DNA from: Candidatus Hadersleviella danica | GTDB lineage: Bacteria; Chloroflexota; Anaerolineae; Promineifilales; Promineifilaceae | Assembly: GCA_016711405.1 (NCBI GenBank) | Contig: JADJSZ010000096.1 | Span: 1-20,533 of the forward strand | Reading direction: 5' to 3' | Length of the DNA: 20,533 nucleotides | Part shown: in pieces, positions 15,404 to 20,533 of the stretch | Position numbering within the stretch: the first letter of the stretch is position 1 | Layout: every line of letters starts with the position of its first letter | The notes under the pieces: model-generated | The model's input: the letters and a program-made list of their open reading frames with translations, nothing else | The model's database searches: none | What the model was told of the DNA's origin: nothing | Made by a program: the position numbers and the translations under genes

Positions 15404-17104
15404 TCACCCTCCCGCTGGTTCGTAATCGTCCAAAATGGAGCCGCCGATGAATTCGCGCAGGATGGAATCGCTGGCGATGTAGGGCAAATCGGCCGCTGGG
15501 ATGGGGTCGAACCATTGCAAGAAAGCCATGAGCCGATTTGCTTCCACCCGCTCGGGTGTGCCCGGCTCCACTTGGAGCAAGAGCGGGTAAGCGAGAGCCT
15601 TCAGCGCCGAAAGTTCGTAAACAAGCGCCGAGTTAAAGAAGACATCGGCGTTGTCTTGGTTGGGGAAGATGTGCCGCTTTTCGCCCCGGCGCACACTCTG
15701 CCAACGGCCGATGGTTTGCGCGGCCGAATACCCCCTGTGCGCCGCATCGCGCACAATGCGCCGCAAGAGGCGCGTGTCCGTCGTCGGCACACGGTTGTGC
15801 TTGTCGAGGTTAAGCTGGGTAAAAGCGGCGATGAAGATGCGGAAAATCTCATCGGTGGGCAAGCCATCCACCAATTTCGGGTTCAGGCCGTGGATGCCTT
15901 CGATGATGATGACATGGTTGGGAGTAATATGGAGCGCTTCCCCCCACTCCCGCTGGCCCGTGTGAAAATTATAGCTGGGCTGGATAATCTCTTCGCCCGC
16001 CAGCAATTGGCGTAGGTGGTGAGTAAAAAGCGGCACATCTACCGCTTCTACTGCCTCAAAATCGTAGTTGCCATGCTCATCGCGGGGGGTGTCATCACGG
16101 GGCACAAAATAGTTATCCATGCCAATGGTGATGGGTTTGCGCCCCTGTGCCAACAGTTGGATGGCCAGCCGCTTGCTAAACGTTGTTTTGCCGGCCGAAG
16201 TTGGCCCCGAGATGAGAATGATGCGCACGGGTTTGGGGCGGCTGGCGATTTGGTTGGTAATTTGGGAGAGTTGCCGCTCGTGCAACGCTTCGGCCACCAG
16301 AATAACCTCGCGCAAACGGCCGTCTGCAATCACTTTGTTCAGGGCTGTCACATTGGCCACCTCCATGACATGCAACCAATTTTGGTATTCCTGAAAAACC
16401 TGCACCAAACGGGCTTCATCCTCGAACGATTGGAGGACGTTGGGGGTTACGGCGGGAAATTGGAGGATGAAGCCTTCGTTGTAGGGGTGCAGGGCGAACA
16501 AATCCAAATAGCTGGTACGCGGAACCATAAAGCCGTGGAAGTAGTCACGCACACCGTTGAGTTCGTAGAGAGTCAGATAATCTTTGCGCCGGCGCAGGAA
16601 TAAATCAGCTTTTTCAGCATCGCCGCTCGCGCGGAATAGTTCGAGGGCTTCCTCAAGGGGCACGGCCACTTGGCTGATGGGCAAATCGGCCGCGACCAAC
16701 TCTTGCATGCGCTGGCGCAAACTGTTTAGCTCGGCTTCGGTTAGGGGGGTGCGGTCATCGGGCTGGCAAAAGTAGCCGCCAAAGGGCATGGAGTGATGAA
16801 TGGTGATAGCTCGGCCGGGAAACAGTTCGGCCGATGCGGCGACCAGCAAAAAGCTGAGGGAGCGGCGGTAAATGCGGGAGCCATCGGAGTTGCCCGAGCC
16901 GATGGGGGCTAAATCCACATCGTCGCGCAAGGTGGTAGCCAGTTCGCGCAAGCGGCCGTTCATCAGGGCGGCCACAATGCGGCCGTCGCTGGGGGGCTGG
17001 GCATGGTGCATGAACGCTTCGATGGTGGTGCCCCATGCGGCCTCGAAGACGCGGCCGTCGGGGAAGCGGGCTTGCACGGTGGTGCGGCGGGAAGTTTCTA
17101 TCAT
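15404..17104 (-). CDS. Uridine kinase-like nucleoside kinase with TGS and ThrRS-editing-like domains
   Basis: This intact 566-residue protein joins three modules. A TGS-like domain lies at residues 8-66. A threonyl-tRNA-synthetase second additional domain lies at about 80-185, with IHHSMPFGGYFC at 102-113 resembling the HxxxH region of the editing fold. A C-terminal P-loop kinase starts at residue 290, with Walker A GPTSAGKT at 300-307. The kinase part reads ITIGMDNYFVPRDDTPRD, NYDFEAVEAVDVPLF, VIIIEGIHGLNPKL and RLLRRIVRDAAHRGYSA, typical of phosphoribulokinase/uridine kinase family members. It probably phosphorylates uridine or a related nucleoside in pyrimidine salvage; the role of the N-terminal half is unknown. 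Stop at 15404, ATG at 17104. It lies on the same strand as the DUF262 gene and pyrE but is separated by repeat DNA. No frameshift is seen. Confidence 0.9.
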   Translation of the reverse strand: MIETSRRTTVQARFPDGRVFEAAWGTTIEAFMHHAQPPSDGRIVAALMNGRLRELATTLRDDVDLAPIGSGNSDGSRIYRRSLSFLLVAASAELFPGRAITIHHSMPFGGYFCQPDDRTPLTEAELNSLRQRMQELVAADLPISQVAVPLEEALELFRASGDAEKADLFLRRRKDYLTLYELNGVRDYFHGFMVPRTSYLDLFALHPYNEGFILQFPAVTPNVLQSFEDEARLVQVFQEYQNWLHVMEVANVTALNKVIADGRLREVILVAEALHERQLSQITNQIASRPKPVRIILISGPTSAGKTTFSKRLAIQLLAQGRKPITIGMDNYFVPRDDTPRDEHGNYDFEAVEAVDVPLFTHHLRQLLAGEEIIQPSYNFHTGQREWGEALHITPNHVIIIEGIHGLNPKLVDGLPTDEIFRIFIAAFTQLNLDKHNRVPTTDTRLLRRIVRDAAHRGYSAAQTIGRWQSVRRGEKRHIFPNQDNADVFFNSALVYELSALKALAYPLLLQVEPGTPERVEANRLMAFLQWFDPIPAADLPYIASDSILREFIGGSILDDYEPAGG

Positions 17105-17105
17105 T

Positions 17106-17204
17106 TGGGATTTTAGATTTTGGATTTTGGATTTTGGATTGGTTGGTGGTTCAGCGCCTTAGCTGACGGCTGAAAGCTGAGAGCTAATAGCTATAGCTTA
17201 CGGC
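17106..17204. repeat. Intergenic ATTTTGGATT and GCTGA/GCTTA word repeats
   Basis: Degenerate ATTTTGGATTTTAG repeats at 17108-17142 are followed by CTGACGGCTGAAAGCTGAG and then CTATAGCTTACGGCTTACAGC. They fill the 100 bp between the DUF262 stop and the start of the kinase gene. No ribosome-binding site is visible in front of the kinase ATG. Confidence 0.55.
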
Positions 17205-18447
17205 TTACAGCTTATGGCTTAGAAATGCCCCCACCGCTTCGCTCGGCCGTTTTTCCCTTTCGCCCACCAAACGGCAGGCGGCGATGAGCCAACGGCCATA
17301 GCCACGAGGGAGTTCTGGCCGCGCCAATAGTTGGCGGGTGAAATCGAGGACGGCCGTGACCACGCGTGCCCACTTCGGCCGTGGCCAGTTGACCATCTGC
17401 CCAGCGGCCGAGCAGGTGCAAGAGCAGGGGATAGACGGCCGTGTTGGGCAAACTGCGGAGCTTGTGCAGGGCGCGGTTGATGCGCTTATCGGGGTGGGGC
17501 ACACGGCCGCGAATCATGTTGTAATGGTGGGCGTGGGTGCGCAGTTCGGCCGGGAGTGCCCGCGCATCGAAATGGGCGGCCTGATAACGGCGCTCAAAGT
17601 GGTAAAAGGTGGCCGAGAGGGGGATGTAACGGCCGTCCATCATCAAAAAGTCGCGGAAAAAAGCGGATAAGTCGCGGCTGTTGAGTTGCCCTTGGTCGTC
17701 CTCGAAATGCTGTTCCAACGGCCGCCACTCGGCATCGTCAAACGCATCTTGCACGGCAGGGTCACGGCTGGCTTCCATCAGCATAAAATTGCGGATTAAA
17801 TCCGCCTCGCTGAGGGTCATGCCCGTCGAGTTGAGGCTTTTGAAGATGCGGTAGGGGTTTTCTTCGTCGAGGGTGATGTAGACAAACTCGAGTTGGGTGG
17901 CCAGCAAATGGAAGAGCTGGCGCAAGTCGGGTTCGCTGGGGGTGGGGAAGAGGCTCTCTAGTTGTTCCACAAAGTAGCGCAGGGCTTGGGTGATTTGGCC
18001 GCGCACGCCCTTAAACGGCCGATGTTGCACGACAGCCAAATACTCTTCTCGGTCTCGCTGGCGGGGGTAGAGCCGAAAATGAGCCGCCTCTTTGCCGTAG
18101 GGATGCACCAGATAGGTGTCGGTGATTTCGGCCGCGAGTTCGGCCGCGCCGTGGCTCCGCGCCGAATTGCGAATGGCGCACAGTACCAGCGAGAGGGTTA
18201 GGAGCCGTTGTTGGCCATCTATGACCATGAAGGTGGGGCGGTTGGCCTCGGCCGAGGCGGGGATAAAGACCAGTGCGCCCAAGAAATGGGTGCGCGGCGC
18301 GGCCGAATCCCCCTCCCACAACTCCAACACATCCTCCCACAATTGCGCCCACTCCCGCTTGCCCCACGAATAATACCGCTGAAAAACGGGGATGAGGTAC
18401 CGATTGGGGGAGTTGAGGATGCCTTGGAGGGAGAGGTTATCCGCCAT
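17205..18447 (-). CDS. DUF262 (GmrSD N-terminal-like) protein, one frameshift
   Basis: About 414 residues after repair. The DUF262 core has IPVFQRYYSWGKREWAQLWE at 19-38, the nucleotide-handling loop VIDGQQRLLTLSL with DGQQR at 77-81, and IFKSLNSTGMTLSEADLIRN at 201-220. These are the standard motifs of the ParB/Srx-like nuclease-NTPase half of GmrSD type IV restriction systems and of related stand-alone defence proteins. The DUF1524 HNH half that many relatives carry is missing. The frame shifts at CCC 17369-17371. The repaired end reads ARVVTAVLDFTRQLLARPEL and then YGRWLIAACRLVGE, closing at TAA 17205-17207. The unrepaired frame closes at 17212 with an implausible Arg/Pro-rich tail. There is no Shine-Dalgarno before ATG 18447. 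A role in restricting foreign DNA is inferred from the family only. Confidence 0.85.
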
Positions 18448-18455
18448 GGGATTGT

Positions 18456-18538
18456 TTAAAAGTGAACGTGAGAAGTGAAAAGTAAAACGTAGGAGGTCAC
18501 TGCCACTTTTTACTTTTCACCTTTCACTTTTCACGCCT
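18456..18538. repeat. AAGTGAAAAGTAAAA inverted word repeats
   Basis: The left arm (GTGAGAAGTGAAAAGTAAAA, 18469-18488) and right arm (TTTTTACTTTTCACC and TTTCACTTTTCAC, about 18508-18535) form a long imperfect hairpin in the gap between pyrE and the DUF262 gene. It may end pyrE transcripts. The same word family precedes tex at 11838-11900. Confidence 0.55.
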
Positions 18539-18539
18539 C

Positions 18540-19145
18540 TTAAAACGGTATTTCCAGCGCCCGAAGCACCCCGATGCGCTCTTTGGCGGTGATGCGTTCG
18601 TGGTTTTCGAGCGCGGCCAACAGTTGGGAGAGGGTCATCAGGCTATGAACTTGGTAGCCGTGGTCGTGCAAAATTTGGGTTCCCTCTTGTTGGCGGTCAA
18701 TCAGCACCACCGCTTCTTGGATGAGCACCCCGGCCGCTTTCAGTGCAGACATCGCCTCCAGCACGCTTTTGCCCGAGGTGATCAAATCCTCGATGAGGAC
18801 TGCTTTTTGCCCGACTTGCCACACCCCTTCTACCTGTTTGCCTGTGCCATACGCTTTGGCTGTTTTGCGGGGGTAGATGAGCGGCCGTTCCATCTCCAAG
18901 CTAACGGCCACGCCAATGGGCAAGCCCGCATAGGGATAAGCGGCCAGCAAATCAAATTCGCAGGTGGCCAATTTGGCCGCATACGCTTTGGCCACCTCAC
19001 GCAAGGCGTAGGGGTAGGAGACCAAAACGCGCAAATCAATGTAAATGGGGGAGATTTTGCCACTGTGCAATTGGAAACGGCCGAATCGCACAGCGTCAAT
19101 GTCATATAACGTGAGGGCTAATTGCTCGAGTTGGGTAGGTTCCAT
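18540..19145 (-). CDS. pyrE: Orotate phosphoribosyltransferase
   Basis: An intact 201-residue enzyme that joins orotate to PRPP to give orotidine monophosphate, the fifth step of de novo pyrimidine synthesis, in the cytoplasm. Visible features are the N-terminal FGRFQLHSGKISPIYIDLR, which contacts the substrate, and the catalytic flexible loop YPRKTAKAYGTGKQVEG at 91-107. The PRPP-binding signature is AVLIEDLITSGKSVLEA at 115-131. Length and motif order match bacterial OPRTases. The usual partner pyrF is not adjacent. There is no clear Shine-Dalgarno before the ATG at 19145. The next gene in the same direction is the DUF262 gene after a hairpin-filled gap, so co-transcription is doubtful. Confidence 0.95.
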   Translation of the reverse strand: MEPTQLEQLALTLYDIDAVRFGRFQLHSGKISPIYIDLRVLVSYPYALREVAKAYAAKLATCEFDLLAAYPYAGLPIGVAVSLEMERPLIYPRKTAKAYGTGKQVEGVWQVGQKAVLIEDLITSGKSVLEAMSALKAAGVLIQEAVVLIDRQQEGTQILHDHGYQVHSLMTLSQLLAALENHERITAKERIGVLRALEIPF

Positions 19146-19200
19146 GTGGTGTGAAAAGGGAGAGGTGCAAGGTAAAAGAGGTTGGCTCCCTAAATATACC

Positions 19201-19313
19201 AGTAGGGGGTGGGTAGTGGCGAGTGGTTAGTGGCGAGTGGCGAGTGAGTAGTGAATAGTGAGTAGTTTTCTTGTGTAACCACTAACCACTAATCACTAAC
19301 CACTAACCACTAT
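19201..19313. repeat. TAGTGG/CCACTA inverted repeat
   Basis: GTAGTGGCGAGTGGTTAGTG-type words (19205-19265) face AACCACTAACCACTAATCAC-type words (19277-19312) around a TTTTCTTGTG centre, forming a long imperfect hairpin. It directly follows the stop of the solute-binding protein gene (TAA at 19314-19316), and could serve as its terminator. It is a relative of the repeat at 75-109. Confidence 0.65.
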
Positions 19314-20533
19314 TTACTCACAGCCATCGGCCGCAGGGAAGGCCCACTGGGCGGCCGTGGCGTATTTGTCCCGTGGGCGGGTGATACGGCCGATGTCCAC
19401 CCCTTCCACCACCTCATGCACCCCATAGCTCAGCACAGGCTGATAGAGGGTGAGGGCGGGCAACCCCTCAGCGTAAAATTGGAGGAAAGCGCGGTAATAG
19501 GCCAGCCTGTCCTCTTGATTCCACACCTGCCGCGCCGCCTCCAGCGCTTCGCTGGCGCGGCGATTGTTCCACGCGGCGTAATTTTGGCCGCGCACAATCC
19601 CATCTTGGCTCCAAAAATCGTACAAATCGGGGTCGGCCGCAGGCGTAATCGTCACCAGTGCCACATCAAACGCCCTGTCGCGCAACGAGGCGGCCAAAGT
19701 GACCGCATCCGCCACGCGCACGTCTACGCCGATGCCCAATGCGCCCCACTGTTGGCTTAGTTCGGCCGCCAACCGCTGTTGTTCGGGGTCGTCCAGCACC
19801 AGCAAGCGCAGGGTGAAGGGGATGTCGCCCGCTTCGCCGCCGACACGGCCGCTGGTTCCCACCGCCCAGCCCGCATTGGTCAGGGCAATATCGGCCAGTT
19901 CGGGGTCATAGGCAATGGGGGCGGGCACGTTGGGGTCATAGGCGGCCGAGCTAGGCAGATACGGCCCTTCAAAGGGCAGGGCTTGACCATTGAGCGCGGC
20001 CGTAATCAGCCCCTGCTTGTCCAACCCCTGCGCCAACGCTTGGCGCACAGCCAGATTTTGCAACCCGCAAAGCCCGTCTCCGCCCAGGTTAAAGAGGAGT
20101 TGGGTGTAGCGCGGCACGGGGGCGGTGAAGAGGCGCATCCCGCCCAACACGGCCGCTGGGGGAATGGCCTCGGCCGTCAGCCGATTGACCATCTGCACTT
20201 CGCCGCTCTCAAACGCGGCCAGCAAACTCGTTTCGTCGGGGTAAAAGCGGTAAACCACCCCCGCCAACGGCCAATCTAGCCCCATGTGGGGGTTGGGGAT
20301 GAGCGTCAGTTGGCCGTTGGTGCGCCAATCGCCCCCCGCCATGAGTGGCCCTGTGCCGATGGGCTGGGCGTTGAGCGGGTGGGCGGCAATGTCGGCGGCC
20401 GTGGTTCCTGCCCAGAGGTGGGCGGGTAAAATGCCGCGTGTGGTGGCCGCCAAGAAAGGGGGCATATGGCTCGGGCAAGGTGAATTGCACCATCTGCTCG
20501 CTCAGCACTTCGATTTGCACAGCTTGCCAGAGC
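19314..20533 (-). CDS. ABC transporter family-5 solute-binding protein (C-terminal part)
   Basis: This is the extracytoplasmic substrate-binding protein of a peptide/nickel/opine-type ABC importer, cut off by the window edge at its N-terminal side, so its lipoprotein signal is not seen. SBP_bac_5 features are YAPFLAATTRGILPAHLW, then GTGPLMAGGDWRTNGQLTLI and NPHMGLDWPLAGVVYRFY, then ESGEVQMVNRL, AVRQALAQGLDKQGLITAAL and DVALVTITPAADPDLYDFW. It ends AFPAADGCE at TAA 19314-19316. The frame changes at a five-C run near 20457-20463; removing one C joins LPEPYAPF to LAATTRG, the expected family sequence. The ligand cannot be deduced. Permease and ATPase genes would be expected beyond the window. 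Confidence 0.9.

Noticed and set aside
15122..16015. Plus-strand ORF of about 297 codons, and the one at 16016-16603
   Set aside because: They lie opposite the well-supported kinase gene and translate its complement; they show no family motifs.
6928..18447. A joint defence system of the RM enzyme and the DUF262 protein
   Set aside because: They are about 7 kb apart, on opposite strands, with tex, UPF0158, methyltransferase and kinase genes between them; nothing links them beyond possible defence roles.
17962..18459. Plus-strand ORFs opposite the DUF262 gene
   Set aside because: Shadow frames of a gene with clear conserved motifs.
1..20533. Prophage or integrated plasmid
   Set aside because: No integrase, structural, replication or partition genes were recognised, and no tRNA-associated attachment site was seen.

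Overview
The window looks like an accessory-rich stretch of a Chloroflexota (Anaerolineae-like) chromosome. That placement is inference. It rests on moderate-to-high GC, a very strong excess of the palindrome CGGCCG inside host genes, weak or absent Shine-Dalgarno sites before most genes, dense families of intergenic palindromes, and the flavour of the proteins (TPR histidine kinase, single-chain restriction-methylation enzyme, TGS/uridine kinase fusion). No rRNA, tRNA or CRISPR array was recognised.

Layout. 1-75: possible tail of an upstream gene. 210-2127 (+): TPR sensor histidine kinase, broken by several frameshifts. 2128-3705: gene-free, repeat-dominated block with a long hairpin, a 21-bp minisatellite of about 28 units, a nested-hairpin element of about 210 bp, and GTAGGGG-type small hairpins. 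3706-6816: two tandem copies of an IS4-family insertion sequence, the first with an intact transposase and the second broken. Both sit in the loop of the same type of small hairpin, flanked by 9-bp target duplications. 6928-10373 (+): one large MmeI-like restriction-modification protein split by many frameshifts. 10374-11098: two more nested-hairpin elements in tandem, again next to 21-bp repeat units. 11099-11550 (+): membrane PH-domain protein. 11551-11903: short repeats. 11904-14037 (+): tex. 14089-14549 (-): UPF0158 protein, convergent with tex across a perfect palindrome. 14685-15350 (+): small SAM methyltransferase flanked by inverted repeats. 15404-17104 (-): uridine kinase fused to TGS/ThrRS-editing-like domains. 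17205-18447 (-): DUF262 (GmrSD-like) protein. 18540-19145 (-): pyrE. 19314-20533 (-): 3' part of a family-5 ABC solute-binding protein.

How the genes relate. There is no large operon. The right half mixes pyrimidine metabolism (pyrE and the uridine kinase-like protein) with a DUF262 gene, all on the minus strand but separated by repeat-filled gaps. The restriction-modification enzyme and the DUF262 protein are candidate defence genes, but they lie about 7 kb apart with housekeeping genes between them, so I do not call them one system. The most unusual content is the non-coding repeat ecology: an IS that enters hairpin loops, a nested-palindrome element associated with heptad-encoding 21-bp repeats, and several families of palindromes with conserved loops.

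Quality caveat. Frameshifts are very frequent and many fall in homopolymer runs, even in tex. Many 'broken' genes here are therefore probably intact genes in an unpolished assembly. Spans are given for the reconstructed gene and the frameshift sites are noted.
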